This document shows positions 1-12,600 of a DNA stretch of 64,000 nt, piece after piece. Numbering within the stretch: the stretch's first letter is position 1; the number at the start of each line of letters is the position of its first letter. The notes under the pieces are model-generated. The model saw nothing but the letters and a program-made list of their open reading frames with translations. It was not told the DNA's origin and did no database searches. Location: assembly GCA_026261815.1 (NCBI GenBank), contig JAMPIT010000493.1, forward strand, positions 1,019,001 through 1,083,000. Reading direction: 5' to 3'. The stretch is from Monarcha castaneiventris obscurior (lineage: Eukaryota > Chordata > Aves > Passeriformes > Monarchidae). The translations under genes and the position numbers were made by a program.

Positions 1-3000
1 CACTGCTCTCCCAGGTTACAGTGTGAGCACAAGCCAGTTCCAGCCCCTGCTTGGAGCCCCTGTGCTCCCTGCACATCTGCTCTCATCCCTGCCCTGCACA
101 TCCCAGCCCCAGTGTCCCCTCTCTGGTAGGATGGTGACAGCGATTCTGCAGGGCCATGGGCTGGAATGGAGGGAGCAGAGCCTCCATTTGTTGAAGTGTA
201 TTTTTTAGGAACATCGCCTGGGATTGGGGTGTGGTTCTGGGTGTGTTGAAGGCTCAGGACTGGGGTGGTTGCACTGGGGATGTCTCCTGGTGGATCTTGC
301 CTCAGGGGAAGCTGGACCATGTGCAGGAAGCACAGTGGGTGCAATAGGTACAGCTCACAGCTGCTTCCAAATGCACTCAGGGGAGCTGACGTGGTGCCAA
401 GGTGACGTGTGGCCCTTGGCTGTGCATGAACTCATCAAAGCCCAGCCCGGTGCACCATGAGGGGCCCATGGTTCTGCTGCTGTAGCAGCAGTGTGGCCCC
501 TCCAGGGATCATTCTGGATGTATCCTCATCCCCATGGATTTGTTAATGCCTTATACCAGCCTCACTGAGATGAGGATTAAACTGACAAAGGTCTGGATTT
601 AGTTGTGGGGATCTCCTGAGCTTGGATTTTCTCTGTCCAGGTTGCCTGCTGCTCCCAGCAGGGTCTAGGCCCAGAAGCACACGGCTGCCACAGCCAGGGT
701 GTGTGGGGACATTTATCATCTCTGTCCACCGAGGCCTCCTGCAGCAGTGCTCCTGTCTGGCATGACAGATTCTGGATTAACTAAGACCCAGCCGGAACAG
801 TTTTGGCCCTGGACAACTGAGCACACCCACCTCCTATCAGCCTTTGGGAAGACAGGACTGTAATGTTCCCTGGAAGTTTCTCTCTCACAGCACTCTCCAC
901 AGCTCTGACAGATGTTTCCATCTATTGCCCTGCCGATGTGAAAAGCCAGGAACAGGATCCCCCACTACTAGCCATGCCATGCCATGCCACGTGTGCTATG
1001 GGGCCACTCTCAGATTTGTATAATGCTGCAATTTCAGAACAATTGATTTCCAGTGGTGACAGGGGCACCAGTGTTGCATTTGTGGGTTTCCAACAGGCTG
1101 CTGACATCACTTTCTGAGCAACTTTTCCTCTCTTATCACAATGAAGGCACTAGAATCCTGCAGAGGATCACTATTTGTTTTCAAAACAGGGAGTGCTTTG
1201 TGCCATTGAGCCTAGATCAGAGTTTTTGGAGGGAACAGGGATACTTGTGAGTAGGGAATTACAGTTGTAAACCCAGGTGAAGTGACCCATTTTGGGTTGT
1301 GGTGCTTGGTGCTCCTTCTGTGGTGGGATGAGCAGGATGGTGCTGGGCTAGGCTGCCTTGGTGTCCTCTGCCATGGGCTGCAGTTGGTGCCACGGGACAC
1401 AGAGGGCTGCTAGGTTTGGCTGGGGGTATTTTCTTGTATTCACAGGCTGTAATAACTGGTAACTGCATCGGGTCACAATTTCACTGTGGTGATAACAGAG
1501 CCTTCAGAGAGGATTGCTAGATGCTGTACATGGACCCCCTTCTCCTCAAGATGTGTGACCACATCTTTCCCCTCCAGGCAGTGGTGGAGTGCGTGGCAGC
1601 CTGGCACAGAGCTGGCTCAGCCCTTGTCTTGGGACTTCATCCCAGTTAGGAGGTGGAGGTGAGGAGGAAGGTCAGTGCCATGGGGCAGGAGGTCCTGCTC
1701 TGCCCACAGAAGCCAGTATGGGCACATCCTCCATTACCAAACACCTGAGAAGGGGCTCTGCCAGGTGGAGCTGCAGCCACAGGGCAGCCCAAGCACCCCT
1801 GTCTTGTTGAACTCTTCCCCGGGGTAAACACGGCCCGGCTGTGCTTGGGTCCTGTCCTCAGGGCTGGAGTCAAGAGCTATACATTGTGTTATGTGAGCCA
1901 GCACATGAATGTAAACAGCAGGCTCCAAAACAGTGGCAGGGGAATTAACTGATGCTATATGCTGCTGCTTCATGTTTTCTTTGGAGTTGAGGAATAGGTT
2001 TTGGAGAGATTTTCCTCCCCATTTTCTACTCATGCCCTTGGACACAGCTCTGATATCCCCAGCTGACTTGCCTAAGCCTATAATCCCTGGTGCTCAAGAG
2101 AGTGAGAAGAAAATAGGATTCAGAGTCCAAATGCCTCACGCGTCGGCCTCTCGAAGATTCCTACCATCTGCTCTGGCCACCAAGCAAAGGCACTGAGCTC
2201 ATTTTGTATCCTGTCATGCAGTGCTGTTGTGCATGAGAAGCTGGAAGGGCTATGGAGGGATCTGTCTGTCACGAGTTTGGCCCGAGGGCCTGGGAGTGCT
2301 GCACACCCCCAGGGAGAGCTGCCCCCAAGCACTGCAGGGTCTGAAAAGCACCTGTGCCTCACCCCATGGAAACCTGACAGGCAGATCCTGTGTTCCCACC
2401 TCAAGGAGAGAGAGAGACCTTGCAGTTTGAAAGCATTTATCCTGCATGCTTGGAGCTGAAAATGTGCCAGCGATCATTCTGCTGTTTGAGGTCAAGATAA
2501 CAAATCACCCAGCACATTTACTCAGAGCAGCCACTGACATGCAAAGAGAGGGCCTCCAAGATCATACCCAGCTCTCTGCTTCTGGCCAGCCAGAGCTCTG
2601 AAGCATCCTGATCTGCCAGGGGCACTCTGTTTGCTCCTCTGAGCAGTGCCAGCGACTGTCATTCCCTAGGAATGCCCAGCCAGGAAAATCCAGCTGCTTT
2701 CCTCCCCTGTGTGTTTCCACATCGCTCAAAAGCTGTCAAGCTGCAGCAGTAAGGGTGGATCCCTATTATTTTTGACAATCCATGTTGGTTTCCATGCTTA
2801 GGTACAACCTGTAAGCAGCTGTTGGCACTGAAGGAACGCTTATTTATTGTTAGCTGAGATGAAATCCTCTTTCCAGCAGAGTCAGTTGCTGCCTTATATT
2901 GCAGCAGGAGATGAATTCAGTGTTAATTTAAGATGCTGTCACATACCTGGACTCAGAGCAGCCAGTACATCCCACAGGCTGCAGATCCAGCCATCACTGC

Positions 3001-3789
3001 TGGGGGCTAATGCATCAGGGTTACGACTCCTCCAGATGCTTTCCAGCGTCACAGCACAATTCCAGGGAACAGGCAGCACAAGGCCAGATTCACCCATCCC
3101 GGGCTGCAAGTCAGGGGCAGCCAGGGGCAGGGATGGTGCCCAGAGATGTCCCTGTGCTGCTCTCCAGCCTAGTTTGGTGGAAAATGGGGTCACACTCCCC
3201 AGGGAAAAGGAGCAGCCACCTTAAACCCATGCTGAGGTGCTGGGTTTGTGAGCTGGACACCTCTGCTACAGCTGGCACCATCTCACTCCCACCAGCAGCC
3301 ATAAGCCCTGTTCCTTATTTTTCCACTAAATCAAAGATTCTTCTTGTAGAAATGCGGCCTTATAAACACTCTTCAGTCACTTCATCATATTTTCTTGGAT
3401 AAGTTAAATTAATTGACCTACTTTAATCTCTCGCTAAAACATGCCCTTTAGACACAATGTTTTTCTGAAGCTCATTTCAGAACCCTTTCATTTTTTCATT
3501 TTTCAGTATCTTAAAAGAAACCCATAAGGCTAAAAATGGGAAGACTCTTCCAGTGCGTTCTTATCAATGTCATAAACAGATAACTTTGACACCATTCTCA
3601 GTGTTACCCAGCCTCTGCAGGCCAGATTGCATTCCCACATGGAGCCAGAGCATCTCTCGGGATAGATTTGCTGATGTTGACAGCAGAGACCCCGAAATCA
3701 CTTTTAAGGCCGTGGTTTCCCAAGGTACAATGCATTGTCCTGCCCATGACATCTTCATCTTCCTTCTTGAAAGCGTAAAATTTATCTGG
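1..3789. other. Unique non-coding DNA
   Basis: No gene or mobile element is recognisable here. Open frames on both strands lack protein-like composition and lack paired splice signals. A short imperfect (ATGCC)n run lies at about 972-990. The last few hundred bases (about 3300-3560) are more AT-rich. Confidence 0.5.
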
Positions 3790-4236
3790 CTTCAGTCCAG
3801 GGAAGGGAATGGAGCTGGGGAAGGGGCTGGAGAGTCAGTCATAGGAGGAGTGGCTGAGGAAGCTGGGAAAGGGGCTCAGCTTGGAGAAAAGGAGGCTCAG
3901 GGGGACCTTGTGGCTCTGCACAAGTCCCTGACAGGAGAGGGCAGCCAGGGGGGGTCGGGCTCTGCTCCCAGGGAACAGGGACAGGAGGAGAGGGAACGGC
4001 CTCAGGCTGGGCCAGGGGAGGCTCAGGTTGGACAGCAGCAGGAATTTCTTCACTGAAGAAGTAGTTAAACATTGGCAGGGGCTGCCCAGGGAGGTTTGGA
4101 GTCCCCATCCCTGGAGGTGTTCAAGGAAGGCCTGGACGTGGCACTCAGTGCTTTGGTGACAAGATGGGGTTTGGGCACACCTTGGACTCCATGGTCTTGA
4201 AGGACTTTCCCAACCTCAGTGATTCTGTAATTCTAT
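3790..4236 (+). repeat. CR1 LINE, 3' end
   Basis: This is a 5'-truncated chicken-repeat-1 retrotransposon tail in sense orientation. The visible marks are the ORF2-tail and 3'-UTR series typical of avian CR1: the block around aggaggctcaggggga, the gaatttcttcactgaagaa block, ggggctgcccagggagg, and the terminal gattctgtaattctat, a degenerate form of the CR1 3' octamer. It holds no intact coding frame; the + frame that enters it from upstream is chance. Confidence 0.93.
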
Positions 4237-7200
4237 ATCAAAATGCACTCTCTGCAATGCTCAGCTAACCAAACCCTCAGTTGTCTCCACCTTTCAAACG
4301 CTGCGAGCACTAAACACTGATCTATTTCTATTACAACGCATTTCTTCAGCTTTGAAAACCACAGCAGCAAGTATTCTTCCCCAACAAGAATCATTTTCCC
4401 CAGATCAGCATTAAAGAGCTGGTGTTGTGTGGGGTTTAGAGCAGGACAGCAATGTGCCTCTCCCCAGAAACTCCTGCAGCACCATCAGAGGGTGACTGTT
4501 AGCAGATACATTGCAGGGTCTGGCTGTTGGGCAGACTTAGACCCACTCAACAGTGCAAATATCATTTTTGGTCAATGAGAATTTCAAGAACAAAATATCA
4601 CTAAGTTCCAGCCTTTAGGGAAGGCTGGGGTGTTTACAGAGAAAACTCCATCAAATTATCTATTGAATTCATGCTTTAAGAGCAGAAACAGCTTTTGATT
4701 GTCTCTGAGTAGTCTTGTATCAGCTTGCCACAATTTCAGCTGGGACTGATGTCAAGTTAAGAGGCTGACAGTTTACTCTATGCTCTGTAAATACTTGTAC
4801 ACTGTTGGCCTTTTCTAGTCCTTTGGAACAATATTCCAACTTTTGTTCAAAATAAACATGAATGGGGTGGAGCTCGAGGACCAATTCTTTATAAACTCTT
4901 GTGTGCTGATATTCGGGTCCCAGCCATTTGTGAGGGAGACTCTGCTTTCCACGTCTCAGCTCCCCAGCCTGTGACACTGGGCAGCAGTGGCATGAGTGGC
5001 TGCTGCTTCCAGCACGAAGATGCCACCTCGGGGTGTGGGCAATAGCAAGGATCCAGCACATGAACCCCTTCTGCAGCTGAGAATCCTGACCCAAGGCACC
5101 TCTTCTCACTCTCAGGTTACTTTTCAAGTCTCAGCTTTCACGAAGAGGCTGTCAAGAGCTGGGAGCTGTGGCCTGGGTCGGCATCAGACAAGGGGGAGGA
5201 TGGGTGGGAACCCACAGAAGGTTGGACAGAACATGGATAGGGTAGGAGAAACATCATGAGGGATGGGGTCAAGGATGTGAGAGGTCTGGGGTGTCAAATA
5301 TGCAGGCAGGAGGAAAGCTTGGCCTCCAAAGCCATCAGAATTCAGGGCTGAGCTTTTCCCAGCTTTGGCATTACTGGTTAGGATTTAATGCCAAAATCCA
5401 GAACTCCAGTTCTGCACAAAGGCTGAGGAAGCCTGGGCAGCTAAGGAGGCATTGCCTCCGTCTGGCATAAGGTGTCTTCCTCGAGTGCTGAGCTTGCCAG
5501 ACTAGCCAGAAGAACGTGGGAATTCATATCCCTTCCTTCCCCACTGCTTGTTTATGGACACTGCCATCTCCCCAAGCAGTCAAGCTTGCTCCAATCTATC
5601 AGAACAACCCAAAGATGCAAAAGGGAAAGTGGAATGCTCTGTTCTGTAAGAGGAGTCCTCCTCTGCCACGGACACCAGGACAGCAATCCCAGTTGGGGAG
5701 GGTGGGAGCTGCTCCAGGAGGTCGGTGCTTCCCTGCAGAGCACCTGGTGCAGCTCTTGGCTTGTGGGGTCAAGGTGCTCACAGGCCTTGTAAGGCACAAA
5801 CCCTGGCCACAAGAGAACAGGGAACTCAGGGGAGCATGGACTCCTTGTAGAGACCTGTGAGCCAGGGACTGGCTTGGATATGGGAGATTCCTCTTAGTTT
5901 CTTCTTGGCTTTTGCTGCAGAGCAAACCCCAGAGAACCACCACTGTCTTCTGGCCTCATCTCAGTGTTTGTCACCTCTGACCCTGGCAGGGCCACGCAGG
6001 GTGAACGTGAGCGCTGTGCTGCAGCTGGGGACGTCCTTCCTGCCCAGGCACAGAGGTGCTGACAGCATTCCCAGCACAGGCTCTGCCTGGCTGGAAAAGA
6101 CTGGCAGGGAATGAGGATAGGAAGGCAGGCATGCGTCAAACCCCAGGGAAACACTGAGCAAATAGCTGAAAAGCCTGGCACTATTATTCATTATGTTTCT
6201 GGTATTATAGAGTGGCACGAGGTTAAAATAACACACTCAAGTAAAGAAAAAAATGACCTACGAGATACCAAAGCAAAACACATAGAGAGAACAAGCATCT
6301 TTAGCTCTAAATCCTCCAAATGAGGCTTGATGGGGGAACCCTTCTCAGCTGCAGCTCCCCAGGGGTTTCATGCAGTCCTGCTCTGGCTTTAACACGTGCA
6401 AAGCCAGATGCAGGTGTAAAACCACACGAGTTTTCCAGGTGCGGGCAGGAAGGCAGGCAGGCAGCCGGGCTTGGAGGAGAGGAGGCGACCAAGCACAGAG
6501 CCAGACACTGAGGAAGGAGACGTTTCAGGGCGAGCTGATTTTTGGTGCCCTGCACAGTCACTCATCCCACACTCGCTGGGTCTTGTCAGGGCTCTGAGAC
6601 ATCCCAGGACAAGGCTCCCTACAGAGGCTGCCCTCGGATGCTGCGAGCCAGAGACCCAGTGCCATGAGGGCAGTGCTGCTGGGAGAGCCAGCTCCTTCTG
6701 CGGAGGATTTATGAGATGTCTGAGGTGTCAACAGCCCCCCACCCTTGGCACCGCAAGGCCTGGGCCACGCAGCCTGTGCCATAAATCTGGGCTGCCTTCC
6801 CAACCCGGTACAGCTGGATCCAGTCCTGGGTGTGTGTGATCCCCATCCAGGGCCAGCACATTTCCAGCGAGAGGCAGATGGGAAGAGCAGGGAAGCAAAC
6901 ACGCCGGGCATGACTGCAATTGTTGTGGACGGCCCGTGTGGGGACTACGGTCACACTCCCTCAGAGGCAGGACACGGTGGCAGGTTCATCCTTCAGCAGG
7001 GGTGGCCGTGCTGTGCTCTGTGCCTGGCAGTGCCAGGGAGGCTTTCCCAGGGACACATTCCAGTCTCCTGGGTCACAGCAGCTCCCTGGGATGTTGTTTG
7101 GAAAAAGCTCCCAAACGGATCTGTGACAAAGTGCAGCCTGAAAAAGAGCAAGTGAAAGCCTCGCTCCCTTGAAGCCAGTGGGATTTCTGCTCCCCTGTGA

Positions 7201-8730
7201 TCTGGGGTGAGGATTTCTCACAGCCTCCCCCACTCCCCCCTTGGCTGTGGTGTCAGAAAGGTGCCAGCCCTTGGGGTACACAGTAATTTGAGGTGCATGC
7301 AGGCCTCCCGGAGACTAGACTGGATGGAAAAACTGCAAGCAGCCATTCTCCAAATGCTCCCTTCTGGAACCAAGAGGGCTGCGACAGCACAAGCTGCAGA
7401 GCTGGGAAATGCCAGGATGCATCTTCCAGTGCAGAAAGGCACCAATGGTGGGAAAGTTCCCATGGCCACTGAAGAAGCCAGTCCAGAAGGACTGGGGTGG
7501 GGGCAGGATGGGAAATCACCACCTCTGAGGTTGGACAGTGGCTTCAATTCCCTTTGGTGCTTATTCCTCCAGACACATCCATCTGCTCCTGGTGCTGGGG
7601 ATGGTTGGGAGGCTGTGCCGTGCCTGTGCTGGTCCCTCCATGGCTCCTTTCATGGCTGCCCCAGCACAGCCCTGTCCCACCACAGAGCACAGCTCAGCTC
7701 TCAGAAGGGGCTGGGCAGCGGTGTCCCCTCACTGACCTCAGCTCACTCCAGAGAAAAATAACTCTGCCACAGGACCCAAGCACTCCCTGCCAGCTCTGTC
7801 ACGGGTCTGCTCCCCGTGTCACAGCTCTCTGTGTCACATGCGTGGTAGTGCTGTCTGCAGAGCTGAAATGCTCCTCTGTCCTCTTTATCCTTTTCCCCAA
7901 GGTAGGCAGTATTTTTTGGCTCATTCCTGGATGGAAAGTCTTCTCCTGATGTATATGATGAGGTGTAACTTCCACAAACTCTCCTTTCTTCAGCAGGAAA
8001 TATCTCCCTGTCTCAAAATCTCCTTAGCTGGATGATCATTTATCTTTGGGTTTCCACTGGGTTCATGTTTCCTGTTTTCTTCTTCCAGATTGTGATCCCT
8101 AACTGGAGATATTTTACAGCTCTGCTTTGCTTTCCACATATCACTGCAGAGATAATCTCTGAGCAGACAGTTTCTTTTTCCTTGGAAGTCATTGGGGAAA
8201 AAAAAAAAAGTAACTGAGCTATCAAAACACGAGTGTGTCTTTGAAACCAAAAACGCTCCTCTCTGACCGTGCATCCTTCTGGCCCCAGCACATCACCCAG
8301 TAATTGAAATTTCTGCCTTTCCAACTATTTGCTTTCTCTCTGCTTCTCCTTTAAATTCCCAGGAGCCTTCTGGCAGCACAGGCAGTGCTGATCCCATTTT
8401 ACCAGTAGAGAATGCCTTACACTTGGTTTTGTTGATTCCTTTAATCTAAACTAAGTCATTCACCCAGAAAGTTCAAGGCTCTGGAAAGGTGACGCTTTGG
8501 GCCCCATCCCAGGTGAATGTTCCCATTCCCTGCCAGCTCCCAGACGGGTAACGACTTCCCAGCTCCACAGGCCCAGCACCGCTGGAGTCAACTCTAATAA
8601 ACCTGCCATGAGGGGATGAGAGCTCATGAAAGGAAAAGGAGCCTCTTTATTGTCTGTCTGCTTGCCTGCCTTTGGTGCTGCTTCCTGTCAGCGCTGTTAC
8701 CCTGGGGCTCCCACACGAGGGGTGAGGCAG
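4237..8730. other. Unique non-coding DNA
   Basis: No gene recognised. The interval 4240-4900 is AT-richer than its surroundings. A short GGCA run occurs near 6450, and an 11-base A run at about 8199-8210. Otherwise I see nothing. Confidence 0.45.
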
Positions 8731-9693
8731 CAGCACAGAAATGTTCCTTCAACAGCACAGAAATGTTCCTACAGCAGCACAGAAATGCTCCTGCAGCAGC
8801 ACAGAAATGTTCCTTCAACAGCACAGAAATGTTCCTTCAACAGCACAGAAATGTTCCTTCAACAGCTCAGAAATGTTCCTACAGCAGCACAGAAATGCTC
8901 CTGCAGTAGCGCAGAAACGTTCCTTCAACAGCACAGAAATGCTCCTGCAGTAGCGCAGAAATGTTCCTTCAACAGCACAGAAATGTTCCTTCAACAGCAC
9001 AGAAATGTTCCTTCAACAGCTCAGAAATGTTCCTACAGCAGCACAGAAATGCTCCTGCAGTAGCGCAGAAACGTTCCTTCAACAGCACAGAAATGCTCCT
9101 GCAGTAGCGCAGAAATGTTCCTTCAACAGCACAGAAATGTTCCTTCAACAGCACAGAAATGTTCCTTCAACAGCTCAGAAATGTTCCTACAGCAGCACAG
9201 AAATGCTCCTGCAGTAGCGCAGAAACGTTCCTTCAACAGCACAGAAATGCTCCTGCAGTAGCGCAGAAATGTTCCTTCAACAGCACAGAAATGTTCCTTC
9301 AACAGCACAGAAATGTTCCTTCAACAGCTCAGAAATGTTCCTACAGCAGCACAGAAATGCTCCTGCAGTAGCGCAGAAATGCTCCTGCAGTAGCGCAGAA
9401 ACGTTCCTTCAACAGCACAGAAATGCTCCTGCAGTAGCGCAGAAATGTTCCTTCAACAGCACAAAATGCTCCTACAGCAGCACAGAAATGCTCCTTCAAC
9501 AGCACAGAAATGCTCCTGCAGCAGCACAGAAATGTTCCTTCAACAGCACAGAAATGCTCCTGCAGCAGCACAGAAATGCTCCTACAACAGCACAGAAATT
9601 CTCCTTCAACAGCACAGAAATGCTCCTGCAGCAGCACAGAAATGTTCCTTCAACAGCACAGAAATGCTCCTTCAACAGCAAATGCTCTTCCAG
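8731..9693 (+). repeat. 22-bp minisatellite with 154-bp higher-order repeat
   Basis: About 44 tandem copies of a 22-bp unit of form cagcacagaaatgttccttc plus aa. Four main variants occur: ttccttcaa, ttcctacag and ctcctgcag endings, and a tagcgcag start. Seven consecutive variants form a 154-bp higher-order unit at 8885-9038, repeated at 9039-9192 and 9193-9346. The block 8731-8884 is also seven units long but has a different variant order. One unit near 9457 is 21 bp, and the last unit (9676-9693) is degenerate. Because 22 is 1 modulo 3, the array reads as Gln/Ser/Cys-rich or Cys/Leu-rich peptide repeats without stops over long stretches on both strands; this follows from the repeat and is not evidence of a gene. 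Confidence 0.97.
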
Positions 9694-12600
9694 CCGCTGG
9701 GCCCAGCACTCAGGCCCATGGCACTCAGGTCTGTCACTGTCCCATCGCAGCCAGTCCCAGGGATCTCTTTCTCCTCTCTTTTGCTTTCTCAGACCTCAAG
9801 CAGTGACAAATTTCCAGGTGACACCTCTCCAGAAGGCAAGTCATGAGACACAGAAAGTCGTAGTGCAGTACAGCTGGTGGCATTTTTCTAGAAGCTGAAC
9901 TCAGCTGCTGTGACACTGAGGTCTTTTCACTGCTTTTCCATCTTCTGCTGCAGAGAACATATCTGAGTGGGAGGTTTCTTCAGATTTCCATATTTTTTCC
10001 CAGAAAGTACCAGGGTGGCTGGCATGGAAGGTGGGGCATGTGAGGGGGAAGGGGAGTGGGAGAAATTTGGTGTCAGATTATATTCCCAAAATGAAAACCT
10101 TTTTTTTAGATAGTTGTGCTCCAACCCCAACTCCTGGTCGTGTTTACATCTCTGCTGTTGCAGATGAAGCAGCAGGATCCTGGTGCTCAGAACCAGTTCA
10201 GGGTACTTTAGATGCTGGACTCACATTTGCAGAGAACCAGAGACCTTCACATGGTGTTGGAGGCATCTCACAGCACCTTTCTGGAAGCAGCCTAAGATAT
10301 TTTACAGGCCAGGAGTGGCTTTCATGGACACCTGTGGTGCAGCCCAGTCCTTGCTCTCCGGAGCACTCCAGAGATCCATCACCCTCTTCAGAAGGTGTGA
10401 AGGCCACCCTTGCCCACCCCATTCCTCATGTTCTGTATACCTCCCCTCTCCCTGCTGCATCTGGTATTGATACTTCTCCTTGCTGGATTCACAGCTTTGA
10501 TTTGGAAATGCCCCTTCAGCATTTTGGGAGAACAGGGCTGGTACTTGCTGGGGTTTGGGGAGAGAGGCTGTGACACACACGTGTGGGGTGCGTATAGGAT
10601 CCCCAAAATGCTCGTCCAGACTTCTATTGTGAATGATTTTCATGCCTGTCAGTTGTGTCACACTTGGCAGCTCTCCTTGCTGTACATAGAATTATTTTCC
10701 CAGCTCATTAAAAGGGCCCTTCACAGAGCAGGTTTGCCAGCAAGGCCCAGCAGCAGCCCGGGGAGTGTAGGTGAGGATGAGCTGCAACTTGGCCCTTTCC
10801 TGATTTAGACTCTGTCCCTCCTGCAGGGAAACCTCAGCACTGCTCAGGGCTCTGACACGTGCTGAAACCCCTCTGACACCGAAACCCCTCTGTTGCTATG
10901 ACACTTTAACAGGCATCTAATTAGCTAATTTATCTAATTAATACATTAGCTATATTTGTCTAATTTTGTTTAACAGCTCCTGTTTTTACAACCTCTCGTG
11001 GCAGCCCATGCTCAGATGTTCATTAGTGGTTGAATGAAGTGATTTCATAGGTGCTAATTGGTCCCCTGACAGGATCATCCTGTGCCCGGCTTCCAGCACA
11101 GCAGGGCTGGAGGAACAGCAGCGTTTGGTGCTCCCATCACCCCCGAGAGTCTGTCAACCCTGCAGGCTCCTGCTTCTGCCTGTACCTCCCCAGGGCAGAC
11201 ACCTGCTCACACAGCAGCTGCATCCCTTCTCCATTTCCATCACTGCTCTCCAGACCTTCTCTGACTCAGTTATGTCCTAAGGAGAACATTTCATGGGTTC
11301 TGTTCACCTTCTGTCCTGTTCTCTGTGCTGTCAGAGCTGCCCCAGGCTGGGGGTGTGTTTTGGAGCTCCCTGCAAAGCTTGGCTGCACGTGCAGGACCTG
11401 GGCTGGGACATCTCCAAGCTCTGAGCCCTTCCTGAGCCAGCCCCAATGCCAGCACACTGCCTGTCCCAGTGTCCCACCGGGCTGTTCCCAGGCAGTGTGG
11501 CCCCAGTGGCTCTCGTAGGCATTGGATGGAACCAGAGTTCCCCAGTGATCCCCACCACCCCTTGAACTGGTGCTAGACCCCACAACAATCTGTGTTTCCC
11601 CACATGGAGGCAGCGGCAGGGACAGGGGTGCTGGTGACTACTCCTCCCCAATTCCAGCAGGATTGGAGGTGCAACCCCAGTGGTCACCCCCATGTCCCCC
11701 TCCGGTTCCGCCTCCCTGGACCGTGCAAGGAGCACATCAGAGCTCCACAACGGAGCCAGGAGCACCCCTGGCCCGTGGGCACCCTCGGGCTGCACCCCTG
11801 AGCTGGGGCCTGTGTGGGGCAGGTCTGGCAGAGGGCACAGCACGTGCAGACAGCGCTGTGGAGCAGAGCCCCAAATTCTTGGCAGGGCTGGCTTACACCT
11901 CCTCCATGGTCATAGCCCCGCTGCAGAGCTGGAGCTGAAATTTCCACACATGGTCCTTGTCGGCCTTGGGGAGCGTCTCTGCCGACCGTCACGTAACTGC
12001 TTGCCTGGAGGAATGTGCTGGTGTTTCTTTCGGGGGATTACTAGGTCTTTCCTGTCCTGTTTTTCCTTGGAAAAGCCCTTTCTGTCTGCAGGGCCCGGGC
12101 AGGGTCTCTGGGCTGTGTAAAGCTCTGCACCACACAGCACAGGCAGGGCCCTTTCCTGCTGCCGGGATGGATGCCTGTGGTGGCAGAGGGGACGAGCACC
12201 TTGGCTCTGCAGAGGAGCTCCAAGTGGCTGCTGCTGCTGCTGGCAAAGCTTCCTGCTCATGGTGTGTGACCTGTCCAGGAGGGCAGCTCGCCCTGACTGA
12301 CCCCAGAGCAGCACCTGGGATGTGGGTGTGGGACAGGGAAGTGAAGAGAGGCTGTCACCCATCCCCTGAGCTGCTCTTTGGGCCCGGGAGGCTCCCTGTG
12401 TGCCCACCACAGCTCCCCTCCTCCAGGAACCCAGCGCCTAAAGCTGCTTGGCTTGCTGGTTGAGCTGGACACTCTTCATCATGGGATGTCCCCACACCCC
12501 GTGAATATGGAAGTATAGCTGGGGATGTATTCCTGGCGTGCTGCAGAGGGATAGCCTGGAAATTCACAGTTAGGCCATCATACTGTGGCTTTAGGCCTCA

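Noticed and set aside
3553..4056. 167-codon + frame
   Set aside because: Its second half is the CR1 tail read in a meaningless frame.
8731..9693. CRISPR-like array
   Set aside because: Units are contiguous 22-bp tandem copies without unique spacers, and the surrounding DNA is vertebrate.
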